From contig CAJYQL010000123.1 in NCBI GenBank assembly GCA_913776965.1, positions 1 through 64,000 of the forward strand: a stretch of DNA of 64,000 nucleotides, read 5' to 3'. The notes under the pieces are model-generated. The model searched no databases and was not told where the DNA came from. It was given only the letters and a program-made list of their open reading frames with translations. A program made the translations under genes and the position numbers. Each line of letters starts with the position of its first letter. Positions within the stretch are counted from its first letter, which is position 1. Source of the DNA: an uncultured Xylophilus sp. Lineage in GTDB: Bacteria; Pseudomonadota; Gammaproteobacteria; Burkholderiales; Burkholderiaceae_C. Positions 25,315 through 35,249 of this stretch are shown here, one piece after another.

Positions 25315-27636
25315 TCAGCGCGCCGCGTTGGCGTCCGCGACGGTGAGCGCCGTCATGTTGACGATGCGCCGCACGGTGGCGCTGGCGGTCAGGATGTGCA
25401 CCGGCTGGCTGGCGCCCAGCAGCACCGGGCCGATCGCGATGTTGCCGCCGGCCGCGGTCTTCAGCAGGTTGTAGGAGATGTTGGCCGCGTCGATGTTGGG
25501 CAACACCAGCAGGTTGGCGTCGCCGACGAGCGAGCTGTGCGGCATCACCTGCGCGCGCTCGGCGCCGCTCAATGCGACGTCGCCGTGCATCTCGCCGTCC
25601 ACCTCGAGCCAGGGGGCCTGCACGCGGAGCAGTTCCAGCACCTGGCGCATCTTGACGGCGCTCGGCTGGTTGCTGCTGCCGAAGTTCGAATGGCTCAGCA
25701 GCGCGGCCTTGGGCTTGAAGCCGAAGCGCAGCATCTCGTCGGCCGCCATCATGGTGATCTCGGCCAGTTCGGCGGCGGTCGGGTCGTAGTTGACGTGCGT
25801 GTCCACCAGGAACACCTGGCGCTCGGGCAGCAGCAGGCCGTTCATGCAGGCGTAGGTGCTGACGCCGGCGCGCTTGCCGATCACCTGGTCGATGTACTGC
25901 AGGTGGTGCGCGGTGTGGCCCCAGGTGCCGCAGATCAGGCCGTCGACCTCGCCCTTGTGCAGCAGCATGCAGCCGATCAGCGACAGCCGGCGGCGCATCT
26001 CGATCTTGGCGATCGGCACGGTCACGCCCTTGCGCTCGGCCATGCGGTGGTAGGTCTGCCAGAAGTCGCGGTAGCGGTCGTCGCGCTCGACGTTGACGAT
26101 GTCGTAGTCGCGGCCCTGCTCCAGCCGCAGGCCGAACTTCACGATGCGCTCGGCGATGATCGCCGGACGACCGATCAGCGTCGGCCGGGCGAGGCCTTCG
26201 TCCACCACGATCTGCGCGGCGCGCAGCACCCGCTCCTCCTCGCCCTCGGCGTAGGCCACGCGCTTCTTCTGTGCGGCCTTGGCGGCCTGGAAGATCGGCT
26301 TCATCGTGGTGCCGGAGGCGTAGACGAAGCTCTGCAGGCTGTCGCGGTAGGCGTCCATGTCCTGGATCGGGCGCAGCGCCACGCCGCTGTCGACGGCGGC
26401 CTGGGCCACGGCCGGCGCGATCTTGATCATCAGCCGCGGATCGAACGGCTTCGGGATCAGGTAGTTCTTGCCGAAGGCGAGCGGCTCGCCCGCATAGGCA
26501 GCGGCCACCACCTCGCTCTGCTCGGCCTGGGCCAGCTCGGCGATCGCATGCACCGCGGCGATCTCCATCTCGTCGGTGATGGTCGTCGCCCCTGCATCCA
26601 GCGCGCCGCGGAAGATGTAGGGGAAGCACAGGACGTTGTTGACCTGGTTCGGGTAGTCGGTGCGGCCGGTGGCCATGACCACGTCGCCGCGCACCGCATG
26701 CGCGTCTTCCGGCGAGATCTCGGGGTTCGGGTTGGCGAGCGCGAAGATCACCGGATTGGCCGCCATCTTCGCGACCATCGCCGGCTTGAGCACGCCGCCG
26801 GCCGACAGGCCGAGGAACACGTCGGCGCCGTCGATCACCTCGGCCAGGGTGCGCAGGTCGGTCTTCTGCGCGAACTGGATCTTGTCCTCGTCCATCAGCT
26901 CGGTGCGGCCTTCGTAGACCACGCCGGCCAGGTCGGTGACGAACACGTTCTGGCGCTGCAGGCCCACCTTGAGCAGCAGGTTCAGGCAGGCCAGCGCCGC
27001 GGCGCCTGCGCCGGAGGTGACCAGCTTCACCTGGCCGATGTCCTTGCCCACCACCTTCAGCGCGTTCAGCATCGCTGCGGCGACGGTGATCGCGGTGCCG
27101 TGCTGGTCGTCATGGAACACCGGGATGTTCATGCGCTTGCGCAGTTCGCGCTCAACGTAGAAGCAGTCCGGTGCCTTGATGTCCTCGAGGTTGACCGCGC
27201 CGAAGGTCGGTTCGAGCGCGGCGATCACCTCCACCAGCTTCTGCGGGTCCTTCTGGTCGATCTCGATGTCGAACACGTCGATGCCGGCGAACTTCTTGAA
27301 CAGCACGCCCTTGCCTTCCATCACCGGCTTGGAGGCCAGCGGGCCGATGTCGCCCAGGCCGAGCACCGCGGTGCCGTTGGTGATGACGGCCACCAGGTTG
27401 CCGCGGCTGGTGTACTTGAAGGCGTTGACCGGGTCCTTGACGATCTCCTCGCAGGGCGCGGCGACGCCGGGCGAGTAGGCGAGGGCCAGGTCGCGCTGGT
27501 TGACCAGCTGCTTGGTCGGGACGATCGCGACCTTGCCCGGCCGCGGCTTCTCGTGGTACTCGAGCGCGGCGCGGCGCAGCTCGGCGCGGCGGTCTTCCTG
27601 GCTGGACGCGGAGGCGGTGGACGGAGGGGTGGACAT
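25315..27636 (-). CDS. maeB: NADP-dependent malic enzyme MaeB (with PTA domain)
   Basis: This 773-residue two-domain protein converts malate to pyruvate, CO2 and NADPH. The N-terminal malic enzyme part has [42 protein letters not shown] and [14 protein letters not shown]. From about residue 440 a phosphotransacetylase-like domain follows ([23 protein letters not shown], then [15 protein letters not shown]), which in this class is usually regulatory. The start at ATG 27636 begins the conserved sequence; the frame stays open 419 codons further upstream, antisense to the SPFH gene, which is a GC artefact. It stands alone. Confidence 0.94.
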   Translation of the reverse strand: MSTPPSTASASSQEDRRAELRRAALEYHEKPRPGKVAIVPTKQLVNQRDLALAYSPGVAAPCEEIVKDPVNAFKYTSRGNLVAVITNGTAVLGLGDIGPLASKPVMEGKGVLFKKFAGIDVFDIEIDQKDPQKLVEVIAALEPTFGAVNLEDIKAPDCFYVERELRKRMNIPVFHDDQHGTAITVAAAMLNALKVVGKDIGQVKLVTSGAGAAALACLNLLLKVGLQRQNVFVTDLAGVVYEGRTELMDEDKIQFAQKTDLRTLAEVIDGADVFLGLSAGGVLKPAMVAKMAANPVIFALANPNPEISPEDAHAVRGDVVMATGRTDYPNQVNNVLCFPYIFRGALDAGATTITDEMEIAAVHAIAELAQAEQSEVVAAAYAGEPLAFGKNYLIPKPFDPRLMIKIAPAVAQAAVDSGVALRPIQDMDAYRDSLQSFVYASGTTMKPIFQAAKAAQKKRVAYAEGEEERVLRAAQIVVDEGLARPTLIGRPAIIAERIVKFGLRLEQGRDYDIVNVERDDRYRDFWQTYHRMAERKGVTVPIAKIEMRRRLSLIGCMLLHKGEVDGLICGTWGHTAHHLQYIDQVIGKRAGVSTYACMNGLLLPERQVFLVDTHVNYDPTAAELAEITMMAADEMLRFGFKPKAALLSHSNFGSSNQPSAVKMRQVLELLRVQAPWLEVDGEMHGDVALSGAERAQVMPHSSLVGDANLLVLPNIDAANISYNLLKTAAGGNIAIGPVLLGASQPVHILTASATVRRIVNMTALTVADANAAR

Positions 27637-27837
27637 GAGGGAATGGCTCCTGCGCGCGGCTGCTGGGGAGGCGGATTGTAGACACCGGCCGCACGCCGCC
27701 ATTCCCGCACGACCGTGCGGCGCCGTCAGGACTGATCGGACTTTCGCGGCGTGAATCGACCCACCGCGGCGGTCCGCGACCCCGGCAGTATGATCCGCCG
27801 CACCCCCCTCGCCCCTCGCCCCTCGCCGGAGAACGCC

Positions 27838-28887
27838 ATGGCCCTGATGGATTTCATCAAGAAACAGTTCATCGACATCCTGCAGTGGACGGAGGACGAC
27901 GACGGCACGCTGGCCTGGCGCTTCCCGATGCGGGACCTGGAGATCCAGAACGGCGCATCGCTCACGGTGCGCGAATCGCAGGTCGCGGTGTTCGTCAACG
28001 AAGGCCAGGTGGCCGACGTGTTCGGCCCCGGCATGTACCGGCTCACGACGCAGACGCTGCCGGTCCTCACCTACCTGAAGAACTGGGACAAGCTGTTCGA
28101 GTCGCCCTTCAAGAGCGACCTGTACTTCTTCAGCACCCGCCAGCAGACCGACCAGAAGTGGGGCACGCCCCAGCCGATCACGATCCGCGACCAGGACTTC
28201 GGCGCGGTGCGGCTGCGCGCCTTCGGCAACTTCAGCTTCCGCGTGGCCGATGCGAAGCGCTTCCATACCGAGGTCTCGGGCACCCGCGCCGAATACACGG
28301 TGGCCGAGCTCGACGGCCAGCTGCGCGGCCTGGTGCTGCAGAACATCAGCACCGCGATCGCGGCGAGCGGCGTGCCCTTCCTCGACCTGGCGGCCAACCA
28401 GATCCGGTTCGCCGACGCGCTGAAGACCCAGCTGCAGCCGGAGTTCGCCAAGCTCGGCCTGCAGCTCGACGGCATGACGGTGCAGAACGTGTCGCTGCCG
28501 GAAGAGCTGCAGAAGGTCATGGACCAGAAGATCGGCATGGGCATGGTCGGCAACGACATGAACCGGTTCATCCAGTACCAGACCGGCCAGGCAATTCCGA
28601 AGATGGCCGAGGGTGCCGCCCAGGGCGGCGGCGGCATCGCGGGCGACGCGATGGGCCTGGGCGCCGGCGTGGCGATGGGCCAGATCCTCGCGCAGAACCT
28701 GCAGCAGGGCCTGCAGGGCGGCGCGCAGCCCGCACCGGCAGCCGCCGCCACGGCGCCGGCCGCCAGCGTGCGCCCGGAGGACGTGATCGCGACGCTGGAG
28801 AAGCTCGGCGACCTGAAGTCCAAGGGCATCCTGACGCAGGAAGAATTCGACGCCAAGAAGGCCGAACTCCTGAAGAAGCTGGCCTGA
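27838..28887 (+). CDS. SPFH-domain protein with C-terminal SHOCT motif (YdjI-like)
   Basis: This 349-residue protein consists of an SPFH (band 7) domain over about residues 25-240 (VRESQVAVFVNEGQVADVFGPG early and LGLQLDGMTVQNVSLPEEL later), then a Gly/Ala-rich linker. It ends in a short SHOCT helix pair (VIATLEKLGDLKSKGILTQEEF) that often ends oligomeric membrane-associated proteins. It has no transmembrane segment. With the DUF4178 and DUF350 genes downstream it forms a unit that comparative genomics has linked to membrane-stress and polyamine-related systems. ATG 27838 follows a cggagaac site. Confidence 0.85.
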   Translation: MALMDFIKKQFIDILQWTEDDDGTLAWRFPMRDLEIQNGASLTVRESQVAVFVNEGQVADVFGPGMYRLTTQTLPVLTYLKNWDKLFESPFKSDLYFFSTRQQTDQKWGTPQPITIRDQDFGAVRLRAFGNFSFRVADAKRFHTEVSGTRAEYTVAELDGQLRGLVLQNISTAIAASGVPFLDLAANQIRFADALKTQLQPEFAKLGLQLDGMTVQNVSLPEELQKVMDQKIGMGMVGNDMNRFIQYQTGQAIPKMAEGAAQGGGGIAGDAMGLGAGVAMGQILAQNLQQGLQGGAQPAPAAAATAPAASVRPEDVIATLEKLGDLKSKGILTQEEFDAKKAELLKKLA

Positions 28888-28892
28888 CCGCA

Positions 28893-28951
28893 TCGCTATG
28901 CATTCGATAGCGCCTCGCGCCCGCCGGACGGGCGCCAGAGGCCGAAAATCA
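28893..28951 (+). repeat. Dispersed repeat copy C
   Basis: A gctat...gatagcgcc head is followed by gccggacgggcgccagaggcc and a gaaaatc tail. It lies between the SPFH stop and the DUF4178 start. Confidence 0.75.
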
Positions 28952-28976
28952 TCGCAAAACCTGCCACAGCGCCGCC

Positions 28977-30473
28977 ATGGCTGAGGCTGCCGGCACGCAG
29001 CGCCATTACCGCGCGCCCTGCCCCGGCTGCGGCGCGCCGGTGGAGTTCCGCAGTGCGCAGTCCACCCATGCGGTCTGCGCGTATTGCCACAGCACGGTGG
29101 TGCGCCGCGGCGAGACGCTGGCGCGCATCGGCCGCATGGCCGAGCTGTTCGACGACCACAGCCCGCTGCAGACGATGGCGGCCGGCCGCATCGACGGCCA
29201 GGCCTTCACCCTCGTCGGCCGGCTGCAGTACCGCTCCGAGGAAGGCGTGTGGAGCGAGTGGCATGCGGCGATGGCCGACGGCACGTCCGCCTTCCTCGCC
29301 GAGGACAACGGCAGCTACGTGTTCGCCCGCCCGCACGCACTGCCGATCGCCGCGCCGCCGGCCGATGCGCTGCGCGTCGGCGCGACCACCGCCGTCGCCG
29401 GCAAGTCCTACACCGTCGCCTACCGCGGCCGGGTGACGCTGATCGGCGCCGAGGGCGAGCTGGCGCACCTGCGCGAGCAGGGTACGGCCTTCGACGCCGC
29501 CGAGCTGCGCGCGGACGACGGCGCAGTGCTGTCCCTGGAGTACGACACCGCGCCGCCGGAGGCCACGCTCGGCCGCGCGGTGCGGCTCGAGGACCTGCAC
29601 CTCACCGGCCTGCGCGCCGCATCGGAGAAGACCGAGACCGCGCGCCAGTTCGCCTGCCCGCACTGCGGCGCGCCGGTCGCAGTGACGCTCGACACCACGA
29701 AGACCATCACCTGCCCGAGCTGCCGCAGCATCATCGACATCGCGTCGGGCATCGGCGGCGAGCTGCGCCATGCGGTGCAGGACGAGCCGGTGCGGCCGCT
29801 GATCCCGCTGGGCGCCATCGGCCAGCTGCAGGGCGTGCCGTGGCAGGTGGTCGGCTTCCAGCACCGGATGGGGCAGGAGCCGGGTGACGACGAGCAGTTC
29901 GGCTGGAGCGAATACCTGCTCTACCACCGCCAGCGCGGCTTCAGCTTCCTGGTGGACGCGACCGACGGCTGGAGCATGGTCAAGCCCGCCACCGGCGCGC
30001 CGAAAGTCAAGCGCAACGAGGAGCAGGCGACCTACCTCGGCACCACCTACGACCTGCAGAGCCGCTACCGCGCCGAGACCACCTACGTCGCCGGCGAGTT
30101 CTACTGGCCGGTGGCCCGCGGCGACCGCACCGACAACGCCGACTACGCGAGCGGCCGCAACCTGCTGTCGCGCGAGCGCAGCCGCCACGAACTGACCTGG
30201 TCGGTCGGCAGCCGGCTGGAGAGCACCGCGGTCGCCGCGGCCTTCAAGCTGCCGGCCGAGAAGCAGGCGGTGCTGGCGCGCGGCGATGCACGGCCGGGCT
30301 CGGCGATCGGCTGCCTGACGATCATCGTCGTGCTGGTGGTGCTGCTGCTCCTGGTACTGCTGCTGTCGCGCTGCAGCCGCTGCGATCCGGCGGTCGAGAA
30401 CTGCAACTCGTCCTCCTACCGCAGCTCCGGCGGCTCCTGGGGCGGCTCGTCGAGCGGCGGCGGGCACAAGTAG
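28977..30473 (+). CDS. DUF4178 protein with zinc ribbons and C-terminal membrane anchor
   Basis: This is a 498-residue protein. It begins with a zinc ribbon (CPGCGAPVEF, then CAYCHSTVV) at about residues 14-45 and has a second one in mid-protein (CPHCGAP, then CPSCRSIIDI). Two DUF4178-like beta-rich repeats flank it (MAELFDDHSPLQTMAAGRID, then IPLGAIGQLQGVPWQVVGF). A strongly hydrophobic helix near residue 450 (CLTIIVVLVVLLLLVLLL) is followed by a Cys/Ser/Gly-rich tail, so the large domain is probably cytoplasmic and anchored at its end. Function is unknown. It sits between SPFH and DUF350 genes on the same strand, a recurrent association. Confidence 0.82.
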   Translation: MAEAAGTQRHYRAPCPGCGAPVEFRSAQSTHAVCAYCHSTVVRRGETLARIGRMAELFDDHSPLQTMAAGRIDGQAFTLVGRLQYRSEEGVWSEWHAAMADGTSAFLAEDNGSYVFARPHALPIAAPPADALRVGATTAVAGKSYTVAYRGRVTLIGAEGELAHLREQGTAFDAAELRADDGAVLSLEYDTAPPEATLGRAVRLEDLHLTGLRAASEKTETARQFACPHCGAPVAVTLDTTKTITCPSCRSIIDIASGIGGELRHAVQDEPVRPLIPLGAIGQLQGVPWQVVGFQHRMGQEPGDDEQFGWSEYLLYHRQRGFSFLVDATDGWSMVKPATGAPKVKRNEEQATYLGTTYDLQSRYRAETTYVAGEFYWPVARGDRTDNADYASGRNLLSRERSRHELTWSVGSRLESTAVAAAFKLPAEKQAVLARGDARPGSAIGCLTIIVVLVVLLLLVLLLSRCSRCDPAVENCNSSSYRSSGGSWGGSSSGGGHK

Positions 30474-30521
30474 CACACCGCCGCACCCCTTCTATTTCCA
30501 CGACCACGACAGGAGATCCCC

Positions 30522-30743
30522 ATGGAACTCGAATGGCTCAAACCCGGCGCCTTCATCGGCTCCATCGTCTTCGCGCTGATCGGCGTGCTGGTGTTCTGGC
30601 TGTGCTTCGTCATCATCGACAAGATCACGCCCTACGACCTGTGGGGCGAGATCGTCGAGAAGCAGAACGTCGCGCTCGGCATGGTGGTGGCGGCGATGTG
30701 CCTGGGCATCTCGATCATCGTGGCGGCGGCGATCCACGGCTGA
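30522..30743 (+). CDS. Small DUF350 membrane protein
   Basis: This 73-residue protein has two transmembrane helices (GSIVFALIGVLVFWLCFVII and GMVVAAMCLGISIIVAAAIHG) joined by a charged loop (DKITPYDLWGEIVEKQN). The second half matches the DUF350 (YjfL-type) repeat; most members have two or more such units, so this is a short form. A good aggaga site precedes the ATG. It is the third gene of the SPFH-DUF4178 group and is followed by an 8-bp hairpin without a T run (30745-30774). Confidence 0.8.
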   Translation: MELEWLKPGAFIGSIVFALIGVLVFWLCFVIIDKITPYDLWGEIVEKQNVALGMVVAAMCLGISIIVAAAIHG

Positions 30744-30829
30744 CAAGCGGCCGCGCGGCCTGTCATGGCCGCTTCACGGGGCGTGGACAGCATGGCGGCT
30801 CCGCCTGCCGCCCTCGAAGGACGTTCCCC

Positions 30830-32740
30830 GTGCCCCTGCCCTCCCGTGCCTCCGGCATCGCCCTCGCGCTGTCCGCCCTGCTCGCTGCCTGCGGCGGCGG
30901 AGGCGGCGACGGCACCCCGGTCTCGCAGCCGATGGACCTGACCATCCTGCACCTCAACGACCACCATTCCACCCTCGACGGCAGGAGCCGCACGCTGCAG
31001 CTGAAGACCTCCGCCGGAGCCACCGCGCCCAGCGCCGTGACGGTCGACGCCGCCGGCTTCCCGCGCGTGACGCAGGCGATGGCCGAGCTGTCCGCACAGT
31101 CCGCCCACGTGCTGAAGCTGCATGCCGGCGACGCCCTGACCGGCACCCTGTACTTCAACCGCGCCGGCGCCGATGGCGAGGCCGACGCGGCGCTGATGAA
31201 CACCGTCTGCTTCGATGCCATCACGCTCGGCAACCACGAGTTCGACAAGGGCGACAGCGGCCTGAAGAACTTCATCGACCTGCTGCACAAGGGCAACTGC
31301 AAGACGCCGGTGCTGAGCGCCAACGTGAACTTCGGCGCCACCTCGGCGCTGAACCCGGTCCGCGCGCCGGCGCCCGACTATGTAAACCGGTCGGTGGTGC
31401 TGCAGCGCGCCGGCCAGCCGATCGGCATCGTCGGCCTGACCGTGGCCGACAAGACCAAGGCGTCGTCCAGCCCCGACGCCACCACCACCTTCGAGGACGA
31501 GACGGTCGCCGCGCAGCGCGAGATCGACGCGCTGCGGGCCAAGGGCGTGAACAAGATCGTGCTGCTGAGCCACATCGGCTACGACCTCGACAAAACCGTC
31601 ATCGCCAAGCTCAGCGGCATAGACGTGGTGATCGGCGGGGATTCGCACACGCTGCTCGGTCCCGACGCGCTGACCCGCTACGGCGTCGGCTCGCCCGCCG
31701 GGGCCTATCCGACCCGGCTGACCGACCGCGACGGCCGGCCGGTCTGCCTGGCGCAGGCGTGGGAATACGGCCAGGTGGTCGGCGAGCTGAAGGTGTCGTT
31801 CGACGCGGCCGGCAACGTGACCGCCTGCAACGGCACGCCGCATGTGCTGATCGGCGACAACTTCAAGGTCGGCGGCACCGAGGCCAGCGCCGCCCAGCGC
31901 AGTGAGATCCTGGCCGACATCGCCGCCACCGACGGGCTGCTGCGCGTGACCGCACCGAACGCTGCTGCGGCCGCGACGCTCGCGCCGTTCAAGGCGCGGG
32001 TCGACGCCTTCACCCGCAGCGTGGTCGCCACCGCGCCGGCCGAGTTGTGCTCGCGCCGCGTGCCCGGCGGCCCTGGCACGACCGACTACAGCCGGTCGAG
32101 CGCCGCCTGCAACGCGGCCGGCAGCGTGAGCGTCCGCGGCGGCGACATCCAGCAGCTGGTGGCGCAGGCGTACCTGGAGGTGGCGAATGCGAACTACGGC
32201 GGCGCCGACATCACGCTGCAGAGCGGCGGCGGCGTGCGGGTGCCGCTGTCCGGCGCGGTCACCGCGGCCCACGTGATCGAGGCGCTGCCCTTCGGCAACC
32301 AGCTGTTCCGCCTGAACGTGACCGGCGCCGAGGCCCGCACAATGGTCGAGGACGGCCTGCAGGCGGTCTACGGCGCGGGCGGCTCCACCGGCCCCTATCC
32401 CTACACCGGCGGCCTGCGCTTCGACGTCGATGCGACCCGCCCGCAGGGCAGCCGCGCGCGCAACCTGGAGGTCTACGACGCCGCCGCCAAGGCCTGGGGT
32501 CCACTCGATCCGGCGAAGACCTACCGCCTGTTCGTGCTGAGCTTCAACGCCACCGGCGGCGACGGCTACCGGACCCTGGCCGCCGTGCCGGCGGCCCGCC
32601 GGCTGGACATCGGCGTGCTGGATGCCGACGTGTTCCAGGCTTACATCGACCGCCAGCCGAAGGATGCGGCCAGCGGCCTGCCGGTGCTGCGCCGGCTGGA
32701 CAGCAGCCTGTACAGCACGAAGTCGTACGTGCAGCCCTGA
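30830..32740 (+). CDS. Lipoprotein 5'-nucleotidase / metallophosphatase (UshA family)
   Basis: This 636-residue exported enzyme begins with a lipoprotein signal (LSALLAACGG, with the lipid-modified cysteine near residue 20). The N-terminal metallophosphoesterase domain shows LTILHLNDHHSTLDG, LHAGDALTGT, TLGNHEFDKG, LLSHIGYD and VIGGDSHTLLG. The C-terminal nucleotide-binding domain has DITLQSGGGVR and LPFGNQLFRLNVTGAEAR. It should release phosphate from extracellular nucleotides. The start is GTG 30830 with an aagga site; no ATG fits the signal peptide. It separates the DUF350 gene from the toxin-antitoxin genes. Confidence 0.9.
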   Translation: MPLPSRASGIALALSALLAACGGGGGDGTPVSQPMDLTILHLNDHHSTLDGRSRTLQLKTSAGATAPSAVTVDAAGFPRVTQAMAELSAQSAHVLKLHAGDALTGTLYFNRAGADGEADAALMNTVCFDAITLGNHEFDKGDSGLKNFIDLLHKGNCKTPVLSANVNFGATSALNPVRAPAPDYVNRSVVLQRAGQPIGIVGLTVADKTKASSSPDATTTFEDETVAAQREIDALRAKGVNKIVLLSHIGYDLDKTVIAKLSGIDVVIGGDSHTLLGPDALTRYGVGSPAGAYPTRLTDRDGRPVCLAQAWEYGQVVGELKVSFDAAGNVTACNGTPHVLIGDNFKVGGTEASAAQRSEILADIAATDGLLRVTAPNAAAAATLAPFKARVDAFTRSVVATAPAELCSRRVPGGPGTTDYSRSSAACNAAGSVSVRGGDIQQLVAQAYLEVANANYGGADITLQSGGGVRVPLSGAVTAAHVIEALPFGNQLFRLNVTGAEARTMVEDGLQAVYGAGGSTGPYPYTGGLRFDVDATRPQGSRARNLEVYDAAAKAWGPLDPAKTYRLFVLSFNATGGDGYRTLAAVPAARRLDIGVLDADVFQAYIDRQPKDAASGLPVLRRLDSSLYSTKSYVQP

Positions 32741-32780
32741 GCGGCGTCCTCGCGGAGGATTCTGCCGCGAAGAAGCGGCG

Positions 32781-32810
32781 GGCCGGGGCCCAGGGAACCC
32801 GGCCTTCTCT
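32781..32810 (+). terminator. Likely terminator after the nucleotidase gene
   Basis: A seven-base stem (ggccggg with cccggcc at 32798-32804) has a 10-base loop and is followed by ttctctttg. It is weaker than the other terminators because the T run is broken. Confidence 0.5.
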
Positions 32811-32915
32811 TTGTCGGGGTGCCACACTCCCGGTCCGCCGCCCTGCGCTCCCGATCCGAGCACAATGCGGGCATGCCGTACGCAGTGCCGATCGTCGATC
32901 ACCGGGAGAAGGTCC

Positions 32916-33350
32916 GTGGCTGATGCCCCGCTGGACCTGAGCGCACTGCGCAGCGCGGTGGCGTCCCTGGAGGACGGTCTGGAGGTGGTGCGCGACGGGG
33001 ACTGGTTCGGCCGGCAATCCGCCAAGGTGCAGAACACCCTGATCGCCGGCGTGATCCAGAACTTCGAGTTCGTCTACGAGGTGGGCTACAAGATGCTGCG
33101 CCGCCAGATCGAGCGGGAAGCGGCCAGTCCTGCCGATGTGGACGAAAGCAACTTCCGCGACGTGCTGCGGCTCGCGGGCGAGAAAGGTCTGGTCGCCGAT
33201 GTGGAGGCCTGGTTCGACTACCGCAAGATGCGCAACGTCACGGCGCACACCTACGACCATGAGAAGGCGCGGAAGGTCTACCAGGGCACGCTGCGCTTCA
33301 TCGAGGATGCGCGGGCGCTGCTGGCCCATCTCGAAGCGCGCAATGGCTGA
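32916..33350 (+). CDS. hepT: HepT-type HEPN toxin
   Basis: This 144-residue helical HEPN protein has the RX4HXY motif as RNVTAHTY in a DYRKMRNVTAHTYDHEKA context near residue 110. In characterised HepT the Arg/His pair is the RNase site and the tyrosine is AMPylated by the antitoxin. The upstream part (KVQNTLIAGVIQNFEFVYEVGYKMLRRQIE) is the typical HI0074 helix pair. The start is GTG 32916 after a gggagaagg site. The stop overlaps the start of the nucleotidyltransferase by eight bases, as expected for HEPN-MNT pairs. Confidence 0.88.
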   Translation: MADAPLDLSALRSAVASLEDGLEVVRDGDWFGRQSAKVQNTLIAGVIQNFEFVYEVGYKMLRRQIEREAASPADVDESNFRDVLRLAGEKGLVADVEAWFDYRKMRNVTAHTYDHEKARKVYQGTLRFIEDARALLAHLEARNG

Positions 33351-33708
33351 GCGACCCGCGGTCGACGTGCGTCCGGACCTGTGGGACATCGTGCGCGGCG
33401 TCCTGCAGAAGCACGTGCCCCAGTACGAGGTGTGGGCCTTCGGCTCGCGCGTCACCGGCACGGCCAAACCGTATTCCGATCTCGACCTGGCCGTGCTCAC
33501 CCGGGACCCGTCGGGCTGGGAGGTGTGCGCCGAACTGGCCGACGCCTTCGCCGACTCCGACCTGCCCTGGCGGGTGGACGTGGTGGATTGGGCGAGCACG
33601 GGCGCATCGTTCCGCCGGATCATCGAGCGCGACAGGGTGGTGGTGCAATCCGCCGCCGTGCCGTGCGGACCGAGCGCGGCGCCCCGCCCCGCTCCGCCCG
33701 GCGCGTGA
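33343..33708 (+). CDS. mntA: MntA-type nucleotidyltransferase antitoxin
   Basis: This 121-residue minimal nucleotidyltransferase has the complete GSX10DXD motif (GSRVTGTAKPYSDLD), the signature of MntA antitoxins that silence HepT by AMPylating it. A third acidic residue appears in VDVVDW. It overlaps hepT by eight bases. Its stop overlaps the GTG start of the aminopropyltransferase gene (GTGA), so the antitoxin is coupled in translation to a metabolic gene, which is unusual. The last 20 residues are Ala/Pro-rich and may be an extension. Confidence 0.87.
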   Translation: MAERPAVDVRPDLWDIVRGVLQKHVPQYEVWAFGSRVTGTAKPYSDLDLAVLTRDPSGWEVCAELADAFADSDLPWRVDVVDWASTGASFRRIIERDRVVVQSAAVPCGPSAAPRPAPPGA

Positions 33709-35249
33709 CCCCGACCGCCGGGGCGCCTGCTTCCCCGCCCCGCCCCCTGCAGGTCGCCCTGCTCGCCAGCGTCTTCGTGATCGCGGCCTGTGGGCTGCTG
33801 TACGAACTGGCGGCGGGGGCGCTGGCCTCCTACCTGCTGGGCGATTCGGTGCTGCAGTTCAGCACCATCATCGGCACCTACCTGTTCGCGATGGGTGTGG
33901 GCTCCTGGCTGTCGCGATTCTTCGAGCGGCAGCTGCCGGCGCACTTCCTACGCATCGAGCTGCTGGTGGCGCTGATCGGCGGCGCGCTGCCGGCGCTGCT
34001 GTTCCTGGCGCATGCGTGGCTGCCGGGGTCGTTCCGGCTGCTGCTCTACGGGCTGGTGTTCGCGGTCGGCACGCTGGTGGGGCTGGAGATCCCGCTGGTG
34101 ATGCGCATCCTGAAGCGCGACATCGCGCTCAAGGACCTGGTGAGCCAGGTGCTGACCTTCGACTACCTGGGCGCGCTGGCGGTGTCGCTCGCCTTTCCGC
34201 TGCTGCTGGTGCCGCACCTGGGGCTGGTGCGCACCGGCCTGCTGTTCGGCCTGCTGAACGCGGCGGTGGCGGTGTGGGCGCTGTGGCTGTTCCGGCACGA
34301 GCTTCGCGCCTTCCGTGCCCATGCGGCGGCCTGCGCGCTGACGCTGGCGGCGCTCGGCGCGGGCTTCGCCGGGGCCGAGCGCATCACCACGCTGGCCGAG
34401 GACCGCTTCTACCAGGACCGCATCGTGTTCGCCGCCGCCTCGCCCTACCAGCGCATCGTGGTCACGCAGGGCCGCGGCGGCCACCGGCTGTTCCTGAACG
34501 GCAACCTGCAGTTCGCCGAACGCGACGAATACCGCTACCACGAGGCGTTGGTGCATCCCGCGATGGCCGCGCACGGCGCGCCGAAGCGGGTGGCGGTGCT
34601 CGGCGGCGGCGACGGAATGGCGGTGCGCGAGATCCTCAAATACCCCTCGGTCGAGCAGGTGACGCTGGTCGAGCTGGACCCGCACATGACCGGCCTGTTC
34701 CGCGACCACGCCACGCTGGCCCGGCTCAACGGCGGTGCGCTGGCGTCGCCGAAGCTGCGGGTCGTCAACACCGACGCCTTCGGCTGGCTGGAGCGCACCG
34801 AGGAGACCTTCGACGTGATCGTGGTCGATTTCCCAGACCCGACGAATTTCGCGATCGGCAAGCTCTACACCCAGAGCTTCTACGCGCTGCTCGGCCAGCG
34901 CCTGGCGGCCAGCGGCTATGCGGTGGTGCAGACCACCTCGCCGCTGATCGCGCGGCAGAGTTTCTGGACGGTGGTGCAGACGATCGAGGCTGCCGGCCTG
35001 GCCACCACGCCCTACCACGCCCATGTGCCGAGCTTCGGCGAATGGGGCTTCGTGATCGCCGGCCACCGGCCGTGGCGCATGCCGCAGGCGTTGCCCTCGG
35101 GCCTGCGTTTCCTCGACCTGCCGAGCCTGCCGCTGCTGTTCGATTTCCCGAAGGACATGGCGCGGCTGCCGGCCGAGGTGAACCGGCTGTCGAACCAGGT
35201 GCTGGTCCGCACCTACGAGCGGGAGTGGGGCCAGGTGGCGGCCCGGTGA
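33705..35249 (+). CDS. Membrane-bound polyamine aminopropyltransferase (spermidine synthase-like)
   Basis: This is a 514-residue fusion. The first about 215 residues contain six or seven transmembrane helices, starting QVALLASVFVIAACGLLYEL. A cytoplasmic spermidine-synthase domain follows, with FLNGNLQFAERDEYRYHEAL, RVAVLGGGDGMAVREILKY, VTLVELDPHM and VVDFPDPTNFAIGKLYT. It transfers aminopropyl groups from decarboxylated SAM; the true acceptor for membrane types is uncertain. The start is GTG 33705 overlapping the mntA stop. It is coupled by another GTGA overlap to the FAD enzyme. Such genes often accompany DUF350, DUF4178 and SPFH genes, which here lie 3 kb upstream. Confidence 0.88.
   Translation: MTPTAGAPASPPRPLQVALLASVFVIAACGLLYELAAGALASYLLGDSVLQFSTIIGTYLFAMGVGSWLSRFFERQLPAHFLRIELLVALIGGALPALLFLAHAWLPGSFRLLLYGLVFAVGTLVGLEIPLVMRILKRDIALKDLVSQVLTFDYLGALAVSLAFPLLLVPHLGLVRTGLLFGLLNAAVAVWALWLFRHELRAFRAHAAACALTLAALGAGFAGAERITTLAEDRFYQDRIVFAAASPYQRIVVTQGRGGHRLFLNGNLQFAERDEYRYHEALVHPAMAAHGAPKRVAVLGGGDGMAVREILKYPSVEQVTLVELDPHMTGLFRDHATLARLNGGALASPKLRVVNTDAFGWLERTEETFDVIVVDFPDPTNFAIGKLYTQSFYALLGQRLAASGYAVVQTTSPLIARQSFWTVVQTIEAAGLATTPYHAHVPSFGEWGFVIAGHRPWRMPQALPSGLRFLDLPSLPLLFDFPKDMARLPAEVNRLSNQVLVRTYEREWGQVAAR

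Noticed and set aside
25396-27681. 761-codon open frame on the plus strand
   Set aside because: It is antisense to maeB, His/Gln/Ala-rich and has no motif.
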